A DNA stretch of 64,000 nt from CAXKXX01 sp964059975 (GTDB taxonomy: Bacteria; Pseudomonadota; Gammaproteobacteria; Enterobacterales; Enterobacteriaceae), in assembly GCA_964059975.1 (NCBI GenBank), contig CAXKXX010000002.1:62001-126000 (forward strand), read 5' to 3'. The translations under genes and the position numbers were made by a program. Positions 19,811-31,432 of the stretch are shown here, one piece after another. A model generated the notes under the pieces. That model saw nothing but the letters and a program-made list of their open reading frames with translations, did not search any database and had not been told where the DNA came from. Position 1 is the first letter of the stretch. Each line of letters starts with the position of its first letter.

Positions 19811-22458
19811 TAATATTTTCCTGTATTTTTATCATTCTTTGAGCATTCGCGTTATGAACTAGATAGCACGCCAGCGTATTTAATCTAGCATTATAATCAA
19901 AGATTCCGCACTCAGTTTTTAGATCTATTAATAGTCTTATCAGACTTTCTAGGTTACATTCAGCGTGCGATCGGGGTGGCTTGCTATTACAAGTAGTCTC
20001 TTTATCTTAAATATCACTGGAAATGTTAGTATATCTGATCAAAAATATACCTTTTCTAAGTTTAATAGTTCGTTAGTCTATTTCTTACGAAATATGCCTT
20101 TTAAGGATTAGACTGATCTTTTCCATGTCGGTTATTTAGTAAAATACTAGTAAGAGCTACCTAATGCTTAAGTGTTATAAGATTTACACCTCTAGTGTCT
20201 TTAATGAGCAGATAGAGGCGCTAAAGTGACAATAGCGGACATCACAGCCTACAACTCGTCAAGAATAAGATAGTTTAATTCTTTTAGATGAGTCGAAGAC
20301 CACCCCCTCTTTTAGAGTACGTAGAATACTATCTACTTCACATCTTATGGTTTTCACCAGACCATATCCTGAATTACTTATATTATTAGTTCCGCGATTT
20401 TTAAGGCTACTTTAACCTTTGTTTCCACAATTAGAAATCTTAGTAAAGTCAGATCATTTTTTAAGAGCGACTTTAGACACTTTTTCGACTAGATGGCCTT
20501 GCTTTAATTCAGAATTTCGATGATGTTAGCAACACTTCAGCGTCTTGGAGAACGTCTTTAGTCTATTGTTTTAGTTCAAAACCCATGCGCCCCTCATAGC
20601 CTATGAGCGCACCGATATCAAAAGACCATATCTAACTCTCCAGCGCTATAGAAGATATCTGAATAGATTTTTTATAGGTGCGATATCGATATTATTTCCA
20701 TTTTAGAGGAAAAATACGGATCTATATCTTTTGTTAGTTTTAAAGAACTTTACGCGCTAACGGGATATAGATTGAATTAATTGGATAGCTACAGTAGAAA
20801 TAGTTAGGATGTTAGGCCAGCAACACGTCACTATCACTTGCTGTTCGGTGTTGTCATTATAGGGCATATCTGAGTTCGCTAAGCTCGACATCCGCTATAC
20901 AGCGGTAATTAGCATGGTTATAATAAGCATGCTCCAACTAAAATACTAAGTGTTAGCGAGTAGAATTGGCTTCATGAGGATAAATTTGGGATGTGCAGTA
21001 ACTCGGCGATGAGACTGTACTCTTTGCATACATAGCGGCGATAATAAGATTAGCTAATTTATATAAAAACTTTTCCTGGTGGGTTATTTTATTTTTATAG
21101 CATGATTTGACCTTGCTTAGTGCCTTCCTTTCTTGTGACTTCCTTAATGCACCTTAGTTGGGAGACCCGGATTCTATTATAGGGTAGCCATAAAGTATAC
21201 TCTCAACAATACTAGCTCTAATTCATAGCAATGAGGGTGCAGATCTATACTGTATATTTTCATGCATAGTGGGGCGTAACTATAACCGTCGACGATTATA
21301 TTTGAATAAAATTAGAACGTATCGCGACATCATTCGTGCATTTGATAAAGGTAAGTGCAGTTATATTTTAGTTGGTACATACATAATCTTAGTTAATACA
21401 TATATATTTTAGCATACTCAGAACCTTTTAAGTAATTAGTGGGACATGGAACTTTTGGGTATGTAAAGAAATGCTGTGGGATAGTTATCTAAATGATAAG
21501 CCTCTAGATCTCAGTAGAAAGAACGGACGGAATTTTCACACTGATAAATGATAGCGTGCCCTGAAGTCTTACTTAATAAAATTTTTGAAAATATGCCTCT
21601 TCATCGGACTAGTTGAGCTAATTATGGAGCGGGGGCATTCAGTACGGAGTAGTTTGTCAGTTTAAATTCCCCCCCCTTTTAAATCGCAATGTACTCCGTA
21701 TCGCGTATCGATCTTTTAAGCCTCATGAGTATCTGAGGATAGTTAATGGCAAAAGGCTTTATGTTGATGTAGTAAGTAACGAAGACATGTATATTTTACA
21801 TATAAGTTCTCTTAAAATTATACATCTTCCGTGGTACGATAACGCTAAACCGTAATATATCTTTAGAGAAAATAGAGTGAAATAGTGGCTAATTTCGACC
21901 TATTGATAGCTCCTTCTACTTGTTTCGAGAACGATACGAAGGGGTAGAGTAAGAACTACTAGTGTTTAAAATTACACGTTTTTTATTATAAGATCGAAGT
22001 CGGCACTCCATAACTATTTACTACTTTAGGCAGATTTCTAGCCAGAAATATAAGCTGTTTATGGGCTTACTGCATCAAAGGACGCAATGCAAAGCAAGCA
22101 TTAGATTTAATTCTCTTATTCAGAGAGGATTTTTACTCTCTAATTTTGAAGTCTTTAAAAATCATATGTTACAGCTTTAAAAAGATAATCTTCCTCTCGT
22201 CAATCTGTTTAGGCTTCTGAATAGATTAAACATTATTAAGACTCTATTTTAAATAGTCCACATCTATGTGCTTTGTGTTCAATATAATTAGAGTGATTTA
22301 GTCGATAGAGGCACTTCATTAGTCTATGCACTATACGATAGTTTTAATACTTTTAGTTTAAAAATGACTTTGAAGTGCTTTTAGGTGGCTTCTATCAGTC
22401 TTTAAATTTTTACTTTATGGGCTTAGTTCTACGAATAGTTCAATAAATCAAAAATTTT
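19811..22458. other. Gene-free stretch between deoB and prfC
   Basis: About 2.65 kb. E. coli deoC plus deoA would be about 2.1 kb and lie here upstream of deoB, so the size fits erosion in place, but I recognise no deoC or deoA segment. An eight-C run occurs at 21669-21676. Confidence 0.6.
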
Positions 22459-24048
22459 TTAATGCTCACGAGTCTTATTAAACGCTACTTCTGGATAGCG
22501 CTCTTTCATCAAGTTCAAGTTAACGATGCTTGGTGCCATATAGGCTAGCTTATTCCCGATATCTAATGCCAAATTGGACTCATTTTTACACTTAAATTCT
22601 TCGAGCTTTTTCATATTTTTGCATTCAATCCAATTAGCTATTGAAATGTTAACTAACTCGTATAAAGCTGTAATATCGTACTCGCTTTTCAGGCGCGCAA
22701 CTACTATATCAAATTGTAGTACGCCTAGTGCGCCGACTATCAGATCGTTATTAGCGATCGGACGAAATAGTTGCACTGCCCCTTCTTCAGAGAGCTGAAC
22801 GAGCCCTTTCAATAATTGCTTCTGCTTGAGTGAATCATACAATCTAATACGACGGAAAAGTTCGGGTGCAAAGTGTGGTATACCAGTGAATTGCATACTT
22901 TCCCCCTGTGTGAAGGTGTCTCCAATCTGAATAGTTCCGTGGTTGTGTAACCCAATAATATCGCCTGGATAGGCTTCTTTTATTCGGGATCGCTCGCCCG
23001 CCATAAAAGTCATGGCGTCACTAATCACTATATCTTTTCCAACGCGTACTTGACGTAGCTTCATCCCTTTTTCATAACGTCCAGATACTACTCGCATAAA
23101 AGCTATACGATCACGATGCTTTGAATCCATATTTGCCTGGATCTTAAATACAAATCCAGTAAATTTTTCTTCTTTTGCTGAGACTTTACGAGTATTCGTT
23201 TTTCGAGGCGTTGGTGGCGGAGCCCATTCCACCAGAGCATCTAGAATATGATCTACGCCTAAGTTTCCTAAAGCAGAGCCAAAGAACACTGGCGTCAAAG
23301 CACCGCTTAAAAACGCCTGTTTATTGAATTTATGAGATGCACCTTGAACCAATGCCACGTCTTCACGTAAGCGTGATACTAACTCTTCCCCCAAGATTGT
23401 ATTTAGTCCGGGGTTATTTAAGCCTTTAAGCTCCTGTATTTCCTGAATGGTGTGGCCTTTTCCAGGCTGGTATAAATAAGCTGTATCCTTATACACATGA
23501 TAAAGGCCTTTAAGCAGCTTTCCGCAGCCAATAGGCCAAGTTATAGGTGCACATTCGATATTTAGTGCATGCTCGACTTCATCTAAGATTTCTATTGGAT
23601 CTCGGATATCACGATCTAGCTTATTCATAAAAGTAAGAATTGGTGTGTCTCGGAGGCGGGTGACTTCCATCAACTTGAGAGTGCGATCTTCCACTCCCCT
23701 GGTAGCATCAATCACCATTAGACAGCAGTCGACAGCTGTTAGAGTACGATAGGTGTCTTCAGAAAAATCTTCATGGCCCGGAGTATCTAGCAGATTAATT
23801 AAGCTACCCCGATAAGGGAACTGCATCACAGAAGTAGTGATCGAGATCCCTCGCTGCTTCTCTATTGCCATCCAATCGGATTTGGCATATTGTCTTGACC
23901 CACGGCTTTTTACGGTTCCTGCAGTTTGAATTGCCTGACCGAATAGTAACATCTTTTCGGTAATGGTTGTTTTTCCGGCATCAGGATGCGAGATGATAGC
24001 AAAAGTTTTTCTTTTTGAGACTTCATAAGCAAATTGACTACGAGACAT
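22459..24048 (-). CDS. prfC: Peptide chain release factor 3 (GTPase)
   Basis: Translational GTPase that recycles RF1 and RF2 from the ribosome after peptide release. 529 residues, identical in length to E. coli. G motifs are intact: SHPDAGKTT (residues 20-28), RGISITTSV in switch I, DTPGHEDF, and NKLDRD. No strong ribosome binding site is visible. In E. coli it follows holD-rimI-yjjG; here holD lies upstream on the same strand with rimI and yjjG gone. Reduced symbionts commonly lose RF3, so its retention with RF2 is of interest. Confidence 0.98.
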   Translation of the reverse strand: MSRSQFAYEVSKRKTFAIISHPDAGKTTITEKMLLFGQAIQTAGTVKSRGSRQYAKSDWMAIEKQRGISITTSVMQFPYRGSLINLLDTPGHEDFSEDTYRTLTAVDCCLMVIDATRGVEDRTLKLMEVTRLRDTPILTFMNKLDRDIRDPIEILDEVEHALNIECAPITWPIGCGKLLKGLYHVYKDTAYLYQPGKGHTIQEIQELKGLNNPGLNTILGEELVSRLREDVALVQGASHKFNKQAFLSGALTPVFFGSALGNLGVDHILDALVEWAPPPTPRKTNTRKVSAKEEKFTGFVFKIQANMDSKHRDRIAFMRVVSGRYEKGMKLRQVRVGKDIVISDAMTFMAGERSRIKEAYPGDIIGLHNHGTIQIGDTFTQGESMQFTGIPHFAPELFRRIRLYDSLKQKQLLKGLVQLSEEGAVQLFRPIANNDLIVGALGVLQFDIVVARLKSEYDITALYELVNISIANWIECKNMKKLEEFKCKNESNLALDIGNKLAYMAPSIVNLNLMKERYPEVAFNKTREH

Positions 24049-24626
24049 GTTTTTCAGATTCTATAGTTAATCCAGCGTTGAAAGATCATCGACAGCGTTG
24101 TAAACGCGTCAAATAATGCAGTAAAAAATACGAGATCTCAGTATTTTCTCTGATTTTTTTAATTGATGATAATGAATAGTCTTTTCCTGTGAGGCAGAAA
24201 GCTCTACTAGCCATCGGCTAAAGTAGCAGTGAAGCACTATAGTCTCGTCTAAGTCACTATTGAAGATTGAGTAATAATTATAGAAAAATTCACTTTAAAA
24301 CTAAAGTCATGAGACAGTAATAGCGGATCTGTGAAATGCGTGTATTTTCAATTATAACGTAACTAAAATAAGGTGAGCTAATTATCTAATTAATGCATTT
24401 AATACTCGTGATAGAATCTATAATTCTATTAGTGATAGCTATAGCTATATGCTAGTAGTCGCATGTCCACTCCAAAGCAACATGCTGCTCTTAGCGTATT
24501 TCGAAGCATAGCACAACTCGCTACTTACGCATTAGTACTCAACGTTTTAACTGAAAATACTGTCTTTCTTAGTTTTCAGCTATAATAAGAGCTTGCCTCT
24601 TCAAGAAAAGTTTGACTAAACGCTTA
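24049..24626. other. Gene-free stretch between holD and prfC
   Basis: 578 bp where E. coli has rimI and yjjG (about 1.1 kb). I could not recognise either protein in the minus-strand frames. Confidence 0.6.
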
Positions 24627-25040
24627 TTAAGGACCATCAGAGTAGAAATATTTTTCATAATGATAGATCTGCTTCCAGAGAGCACGTTTAGAACAGTGAT
24701 CTTGGGCGAGCTCGGATAGAACTGGGCTGTATAGCTGTGCTCCTGCGATCGTAAGCGGATCCATTATGCCCAATCGCCAACTATTGCATTCTATATTTAC
24801 AGGTAGTCTTGCCACTTGATTTGGGGTTAGGTTATAGGTTTGTTCTGGCGTCAAGCGCAGACTACGCAGAACGTCACAAAACAGCGTATCCCGAGAGTCG
24901 GGTACCACCTCCGCTACAGTCAATAGGCTTATCTCGGGCGATAAATTAATAAGTGCTTCACCTTTAAGTACTCGGGGGAGTCGTAATGTCCATTGCGTAA
25001 TGCCTAGTTTTTTTAATAACGAATCGTATTTTAATGCCAT
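24627..25040 (-). CDS. holD: DNA polymerase III psi subunit
   Basis: Psi joins chi to the clamp loader and contacts single-stranded-DNA-binding protein at the replication fork. 137 residues, the E. coli length. Recognisable blocks are LGITQWTLRLP near residues 12-22, DVLRSLRLTPEQ in the middle, and CNSWRLG followed by PLTIAGAQ in the second half. Psi is poorly conserved, so this match plus the position divergent from rsmC (as in E. coli) makes the call firm. Retaining this accessory subunit suggests reduction is not extreme. Confidence 0.93.
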   Translation of the reverse strand: MALKYDSLLKKLGITQWTLRLPRVLKGEALINLSPEISLLTVAEVVPDSRDTLFCDVLRSLRLTPEQTYNLTPNQVARLPVNIECNSWRLGIMDPLTIAGAQLYSPVLSELAQDHCSKRALWKQIYHYEKYFYSDGP

Positions 25041-25168
25041 CTTAATCCCCCCATCCGCTAGTAAACGTACTGCTTATTAAGCTTAATTCTTAAACTAGAA
25101 AATAATGAGCCACAACTCCTAGAAGATAGAAGCATAAAGTTTTATAATTCCGGATCTAACTACTAAGA

Positions 25169-26212
25169 ATGAAACCTAGCGTGTCTGAATTAACCCCTTC
25201 CAGTAAAGTGATACTGCGCCATATCGATCACTTCATAAAACGTCGCGTATTATTCGCCGGGGACTTACAAGATCTTTTACCGGCTTTATTCGTAGCTGCA
25301 AAAGTTCGCGCACACACCCAGAAATATCATCAATGGCAATTACTGAATAGAAAGATGCAATGTAACGCTCAATTCGGTCTGATTCCAAGCAGAGTTCTCA
25401 TTGATGACTGCAATACTTTAGTCTACTACTGGCCAAAGAATAAGAAGCAAGCACAATTTCAATTAAGCAATATTTTAGCACTACTACCGATTGGGGCCGA
25501 TGTGTTCGTGATCGGCGAAAACTCTATTGGAGTACGTAGCGCTAAGCGAGCACTCGAAGGCCACTCCATGCTAATAAAGATTGATAGTGCCTGCCGTTGC
25601 GGGCTGTATCATGGTCTTCTAGATGTACAGAGCACATTTAATTTGTCGGATTGGTGGCAAAGCTATCAGCTATCCGATTTATCAGTAAAAACTCTACCTG
25701 GCGTTTTTGGTGGTAACAAGTTAGATTCCGGCACTGCCCTACTTCTATCAACTATAGAAAGCTCTATTCAAGGTAAAGTGCTAGATGTTGGTTGTGGTAC
25801 TGGTGTATTAGCGGCCGTAATGGCTAAATTATCACCTCACATCAAGATGACTCTGAGTGATGTTAATGCTGCAGCTTTGGAGTCTAGCCGCGCAACTCTC
25901 ACTGCCAATGGTGTTAAAGGAAAAGTAATTGCTAGCAATATCTATTCCAATATTACTGGCTATTTCGATATGATTATCTCCAATCCACCATTCCATGACG
26001 GTTTACCAACGACTCTAAGTATAGTAAAAAGTTTGATTCGAGATTCGCAGAAATATTTAACAAGCGGTGGACGTTTACGCATTGTAGGTAATGCCTTCTT
26101 ACCTTATCCGAACATGCTAGATGCCACCTTCGGAAGTCATAAAGTGCTGGCTAAAAATGAGCGCTTTAAAGTATATGAGTCCGTGTCTAAGCCCTCTTCG
26201 AAAAGATTCTAA
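25169..26212 (+). CDS. rsmC: 16S rRNA (guanine1207-N2)-methyltransferase
   Basis: Methylates G1207 of 16S rRNA using S-adenosylmethionine. 347 residues against 342 in E. coli. An N-terminal non-catalytic methyltransferase-like domain is followed by the catalytic domain with the SAM-binding motif DVGCGTGV (206-213) and the target-base motif NPPFHDG (272-278). Divergent from holD across 128 bp. The first ATG agrees with family length; the protein has about five extra N-terminal residues. Confidence 0.97.
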   Translation: MKPSVSELTPSSKVILRHIDHFIKRRVLFAGDLQDLLPALFVAAKVRAHTQKYHQWQLLNRKMQCNAQFGLIPSRVLIDDCNTLVYYWPKNKKQAQFQLSNILALLPIGADVFVIGENSIGVRSAKRALEGHSMLIKIDSACRCGLYHGLLDVQSTFNLSDWWQSYQLSDLSVKTLPGVFGGNKLDSGTALLLSTIESSIQGKVLDVGCGTGVLAAVMAKLSPHIKMTLSDVNAAALESSRATLTANGVKGKVIASNIYSNITGYFDMIISNPPFHDGLPTTLSIVKSLIRDSQKYLTSGGRLRIVGNAFLPYPNMLDATFGSHKVLAKNERFKVYESVSKPSSKRF

Positions 26213-26941
26213 TAAGAACAAAAAAATAAGATCTCTTTTCGCATATTTTTAATAGATTAGGACCTTAATTGTCTGGACGCCCCGCAGTACATAGGGATCA
26301 TTAAGGGAAACCAGTATTGACATCTAATCGGAATCTTAGAAATTTTGCACTAAAAAATATACTACTAGTGATATATTAACTTTGGGGATAAGTATTTTTT
26401 CGAAAAATTCGAATCTCCTGTTTTTATTAACCCATGCTTCTTTTAAATACAATAGGTACCGATGAATGAGGTCTTTAGGCTACAACCATAGAATGTAGTA
26501 TCGTAGTTTTTCATTTTTTAATGCGTAATACAATTCAAGCTGACTTCTGATAATAATTGAACTGAATCAAACAAAAGAATGCGGTAGAAAGATAATAGAT
26601 TAGATATTTGTTGAATGAGATATCTCTTAGATCAAGAGACTCTGAAGTTATAAAAGCCACTATTCTAGTAGCACTACCATCTACTAGCGCCTCAATTTGA
26701 TGCCGCATTCGCCTTAGAATAGAAGGAAATTTCAATATAAATAGCATGTTTTAAGCATCGATTCATATACTTATGTACCCCAATAGGTCGTCGGCTCAAT
26801 CAGCATATTGAGTAATCATTATAATAATAAAAGTCGTCAATAAAAATAAGAATAAATATTCTGTGCTAGTTACTCGGTCTTTATTTTATTCTCTAAAGTT
26901 TCTAGATGAGAACAGGATCTTTATCTGTTCCCTCCCCCTAT

Positions 26942-26977
26942 TATACTAGGGAACATTTATATACTAGGGAACATTTA
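26942..26977. repeat. Exact 18-bp tandem duplication
   Basis: Units 26942-26959 and 26960-26977 are identical. No further copies flank them. Confidence 0.95.
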
Positions 26978-27955
26978 AGGTTTTTAAAATGCTTCCTAAT
27001 AAAATAGATAAGTATATCTCACTAAATCCATATTTTTTAATGCGATAAGTATATCTAGATGAAAGATTTACGAAAAAACTAGGCTGTGTGATGCTCGCGT
27101 TTTTAACTGAATCATGGGAATCTCGAAAAGATTCATCATCCACCTTATCGCGGCTTCTTTTAATCTATATTACCAAAAGCACTTATAGGCGAATTTATAG
27201 CTCTTGCTACTTAATCCCTTTGTATTCATCTCGCATCTCACGCTAGCAATTGAGGATAGATAGTTTCTAACTACGCAATCTCTGGAAAAACAATAGGCAT
27301 CTATCTCCGCATCTGAATCCGGCATAATGCTATCCTTAGACCAATTAGAGCATACTTTAGCTCTTAAAGATGAGGACGACAGAAATTTTTAAAAAGCGCA
27401 AAGAGTAATTTTATGACTTACAGGTCGAGATGAAACCAGGTCAAGATGAAGCATATTCATTGATATGAGAGATGTAGTTAAAGGACTAAGATGCAGTTAA
27501 TCTTCAGAGGATTTTTAATAAACTAATACTTAAAGTGAATCTTTCTCTTTTAAGAGCAGGGCGCGCAGCGCTGCTACATATTGGTAAATATCGTAAAATC
27601 TAAGCGCAATGACACCTTCTATTTTGATTACTCTTATTTAAACACCCGAGCCTTAGGCTCTTTCTAAAACAGAATTTAAGTCTGTAACCCTGAATAACCT
27701 TTTTAAATCCTTTATACTGAAGAAGGATGCCGACTATGGTGAGCGTGAGTATTAGTCGGAAGAAAAGGCAGAAGATGTGTGTAGCTAACTATAAAATAGA
27801 GATATGGCGCTAGTATGATCGGAGTCGAGCAAACTATTAGCGTCGTGTCATCCGTACAGACTATTCATTTACGCGATGAATATCAGAAAGTGGGCTAGTC
27901 GGTACCCCGGAGTAATATCGATAAAATCTTCATTTAAGATTTACTTTTAACGCAA

Positions 27956-27975
27956 GCCCCTCTGTTTAGAGGGGC
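27956..27975. terminator. Orphan GC-rich hairpin
   Basis: GCCCCTCT, loop GTTT, AGAGGGGC: a perfect 8-bp stem much richer in GC than its surroundings. It has the form of an intrinsic terminator stem, but the T-run is missing and no gene lies within 1.4 kb. Likely the remnant of a terminator whose gene is gone, or part of a lost RNA. Confidence 0.45.
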
Positions 27976-28559
27976 AGTCACTATTTTACTGCATTTTATC
28001 TAGTTACGAAGAGAGAGGAATTGCTTTTAGTAAAATCCCGGCATTTTCGTAGTGATTTATAGTAGCGGGGTGCCATTATCATACAGATGTGGTACCTTTA
28101 GAAATTTTGCACTTTAAATCATAGCGCTAGAATCTTATAAAATCTGTTATTATATACAAAATTCAATATGTTAAAGAGTAATGCGAGTTATTTTTATTTG
28201 TATAATAAATATTATAGTCCCAAATTCAACACGCTTATGTCATTATGGAAGGGATCTTCTAAGTAGGAAGATCTTATGGGACTGAGATCAAATATCCGAA
28301 AAATTATCCGGAAATTTACGCAATCTATTATGAAGGTGGGCGGTAAGCGTACTCTAGTATCAACACCGATAAGTTATTTATATAAAATATCTCGCAGAGT
28401 TATATTTCAGTAGCATATCAGCTCCGCATAAAACATTGATCTTCTAATCGCCTCTACCGTACATATTCGAATTAAAGATGAATATAGAACTAATCTTCAA
28501 TAAGAGCAACTGAAAATGTTCGGTCGATCCATCTATGAGCCACGATGAGGCGTCTAATA

Positions 28560-28591
28560 TAGAAGAGCGTATTAGTAGAAGAGCGTATTAG
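28560..28591. repeat. Exact 16-bp tandem duplication
   Basis: Units 28560-28575 and 28576-28591 are identical (TAGAAGAGCGTATTAG each). Confidence 0.95.
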
Positions 28592-29087
28592 ATATGTCGC
28601 GCTATAAGTCTCGAGCATTAATATATGTCCCCCGAACCACATGATGTTACGGTGCTTCGCATATAATGTCTTATATGCTTTCAGGCGCTCCGTTTTATAA
28701 AAAGATCCGAGAGTACAACGAGTATTTAGGCAGTGATTTTATTAGATTTTTTACGGCATCTTAAGTTTTCAATAAGTAAATAAAATATATTTTAACTACT
28801 CCGTTACATTGGTAACTAAAAGAAGCATAAACTTGAATAGCTGGAGTTTCCTTTTACTTATAACCGTTTCCCTTGTTAATAGAGTATTTATGGAAAATTA
28901 GAGTAATAATAAATGACTCTCTTAAAACTATAAACAGATGCTATTCTCAAATGATCCCTATCTTATTCTTATAGCTACTAATTATTGATCAAAGATAAAG
29001 GCGTTACGGGTCAACTATTCCTTATGAAGCGTAGGCAGAGGCCTCCTTTAAAATAATTAAAATCTCCTTAAAAAGGCTCGATAAGTT

Positions 29088-29111
29088 GATTTCTAGATGA
29101 ATCTAGAAATC
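29088..29111. repeat. Perfect hairpin, 10-bp arms, TGAA loop
   Basis: GATTTCTAGA and TCTAGAAATC flank a four-base loop, about 320 bp downstream of the nadC stop on the nadC strand. Too distant and without a T-run, so a terminator role is doubtful. Confidence 0.8.
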
Positions 29112-29432
29112 TTAATGCGGTTATCGAAGCAGATGCGATAGGATTTTTGAGCGTCTCGAAAAATAGACAATCTTACTTTTGATCTAGAATAGATTTAACG
29201 AAATAGCCTGATAGGATAACCTATCCGGATGGTGCAGACATCAAGATCATTTGATGGGGGATTAATAGAATGATCGAAGACTTGATTACCATTTCTGCGC
29301 ATCCGAAATATTGTCTTTTTAAGCTCTTGGCTCGGTAAATCTTGCCCCCTTTATTTATTGTACTTATCACCTGATAAGTAGGGGCGCTTAGTCGCATTCT
29401 CTGTGACACCTTAGCGCTCTGATTTAGGAACG

Positions 29433-30323
29433 CTATGTAAAGCGCATTGAAAGGTCAAGGGCGATTATATTTTTAGTTAACGCCCCAACTGAGATGTAGT
29501 TCACACCCGTTTCGGCGTAAGTGCGCAGCATTTCTTTAGTGACATTACCAGAGACTTCAAGTGAAGCACGACCTTGAGTTTTTTCGACTGCTTGATACAC
29601 TTTTTCAACAGTAAAGTTGTCTAACATCACAATACTAGCACCCGCTGCTAATGCCTCCTGCAGTTCATCTATCGATTCCACCTCTACTTCAATCGGTACA
29701 TCTAAATTTTTTCGAAGAGCTTTCTCCACCGCATTTTTTATCGAACCGCAGGCAATGATGTGGTTTTCCTTGATAAGAAAAGCATCGGATAGCCCTAATC
29801 GATGGTTTGTACCTCCACCACAAAGCACCGCATACTTCAATGCAGTACGTAAGCCAGGTAACGTCTTGCGCGTATCTAGAAGATAAGTCTGAGTGCCGCT
29901 CAGAAGTTCTGCGTAGTGTCGGACTTCGGTTGCTACACCAGATAGGGTCTGAATAAAGTTCAGTGCGGTGCGCTCCCCAGTAAGAAGAGCCCGGGCTGGC
30001 CCGATAAGGTGGCATAATATTTGATTCGCATTCACATGGTCTCCGTCGGAGACCTGCCATCTAACTTTTACCTGATTACTTATTTGAATAAAGACTTCGT
30101 TTAACCACCTTTGCCCGCAAAAAACGCCAGATTCACGAGTAATAATGATGGCTGAACCTTGCTTGTTGGCAGGTAACAACTGGGCAGTAATGTCCCGCTC
30201 TGGGTTAACGGATCCGCTTAAATCTTCGCGTAGTGCTTGGGCGACTGTAAAAGAGGTGTCCCTCTTCATACGATTAAGGAGTTCGGTGCGGCGACAGCGA
30301 ATATTGTGGCAGCTTCTTAGCAT
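29433..30323 (-). CDS. nadC: Nicotinate-nucleotide pyrophosphorylase (quinolinate phosphoribosyltransferase)
   Basis: Converts quinolinate and PRPP to nicotinate mononucleotide in NAD synthesis. 296 residues against 297 in E. coli. Family blocks present: ALREDLSG, TGERTALNF, the active-site loop DTRKTLPGLR, GGGTNHRLGLSDA and the C-terminal EVSGNV and ISVGALTK. ampD, which diverges from nadC in E. coli, is not seen. Retention implies quinolinate from nadB/nadA elsewhere, or supply by a host or partner symbiont. Confidence 0.97.
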   Translation of the reverse strand: MLRSCHNIRCRRTELLNRMKRDTSFTVAQALREDLSGSVNPERDITAQLLPANKQGSAIIITRESGVFCGQRWLNEVFIQISNQVKVRWQVSDGDHVNANQILCHLIGPARALLTGERTALNFIQTLSGVATEVRHYAELLSGTQTYLLDTRKTLPGLRTALKYAVLCGGGTNHRLGLSDAFLIKENHIIACGSIKNAVEKALRKNLDVPIEVEVESIDELQEALAAGASIVMLDNFTVEKVYQAVEKTQGRASLEVSGNVTKEMLRTYAETGVNYISVGALTKNIIALDLSMRFT

Positions 30324-31089
30324 AGGCAGCTCCGAAAATAGAAAATTAGGTCATAGCATGACATCTTATCTTTTTATAAAAATTAGTACTGGAGTATCTT
30401 TAGCATGATTTGGTAGCATTTCGCTAAGATAGGCTTTAGTCTGACGTTTTAGATGCGCTACTTGCCTATTTTTAATACAGAGCCATACTTAAGAGCAGAA
30501 AAAGAGTCTAATAATCACGTTATTTACAGTGCTCATCATATCAAGATAATAATTGTTTTTGATATAGGGAAACAACTTAAGTTAATGCGTCGATAGCAAT
30601 CGAACGATATTAGTACCTTAATGATTGTATTAAGATCACTGCAGGTTCTACGCTAAAGTTAATGATGTGGGGCTAGACTCAAACTATCATGCAAATAAAG
30701 GAATATACTGTAGTCTATAGGTTTTTTAAGGAGCATTTTTAGTATCATGATAGTTTTTAAAATTATAGAAAGAGCATTGTGCACCGAATTATTCGTACTT
30801 AGCGCATCAACCATCTTATATACCTTCAAGCTATAAAAGTAATCAGCGAGTTAGATCGTATCTACGTGTATTATAAGAAGAAAGCACTAATTTCGATCTA
30901 TTCTACTAGTGACTTATAACGCATCGAGCCGGCCGATTACGCACGTAAAACACGCTATTATCAATTGTGAACCCCACTTTAACATCTAGCTCCGATATTC
31001 TCGTGCGTAATCTATACGTCTATATGTCGATAGTATTTAGTGGGTCTGGTGCGCGCATCAATTTCTGATGCTCAATCTCTTATGTTGCA

Positions 31090-31111
31090 GAACTGATCTA
31101 TTGATCAGTTC
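31090..31111. terminator. Perfect hairpin, 9-bp arms, TATT loop
   Basis: GAACTGATC / GATCAGTTC with a four-base loop, followed on the plus strand by CACTAAAACG and a second small dyad. It resembles a terminator stem without a T-run; no gene ends here now. Confidence 0.45.
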
Positions 31112-31121
31112 ACTAAAACGA

Positions 31122-31137
31122 GATCCTCGGTGAGGAG
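31122..31137. repeat. 16-nt dyad GATCCTCGGTGAGGAG, copy 1
   Basis: Contains CCTC/GAGG arms and recurs at 45328-45343 with one difference (GATCCTCTGTGAGGAG). Both copies follow AAAACG closely. Confidence 0.7.
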
Positions 31138-31432
31138 CAAAGTTAGCCTGTATTGACAAAGTATTGTTAACCTAATTTTATCTGAAGACATCGCTATTTA
31201 CAATTGCATATGCTGCTAATATAGTTGATATAATTTTCTGTAGTATATTTTTTATTAGCGATTTTTTCCTTCCGTGCTCGTGCTCTCGGGCAGCGAATTG
31301 GTAATGATTTTTTGGGGTTTGCGGATTATCTCTCTAATTATCTATGATTGACTTTTATAAAAATTACTATATGCAATGCTATTAAAGTATCAAGTTCTTG
31401 TAGTATGTTTAATATCTATTTTCCGTATAAGT

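Larger units (their letters stand above)
26213..29432. other. Gene-free stretch between rsmC and nadC
   Basis: About 3.2 kb between convergent genes, with no recognised relic. It holds two exact tandem duplications (26942-26977 and 28560-28591), a GC-rich hairpin at 27956-27975, a 7-bp hairpin at 28253-28273 and a 10-bp hairpin at 29088-29111. Short open stretches at 26535-26747 and 29221-29409 look random. Confidence 0.6.
30324..31432. other. Gene-free stretch between nadC and hemL
   Basis: About 1.1 kb with no recognised relic. Near its hemL side are a perfect 9-bp hairpin (31090-31111) and the short dyad at 31122-31137 that recurs at 45328-45343. Confidence 0.6.

Noticed and set aside
26213..29432. 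Possible mobile element or phage remnant in the longest rsmC-nadC gap
   Set aside because: No transposase motif, no terminal inverted repeats with target duplications, no integrase; the repeats present are short local duplications.
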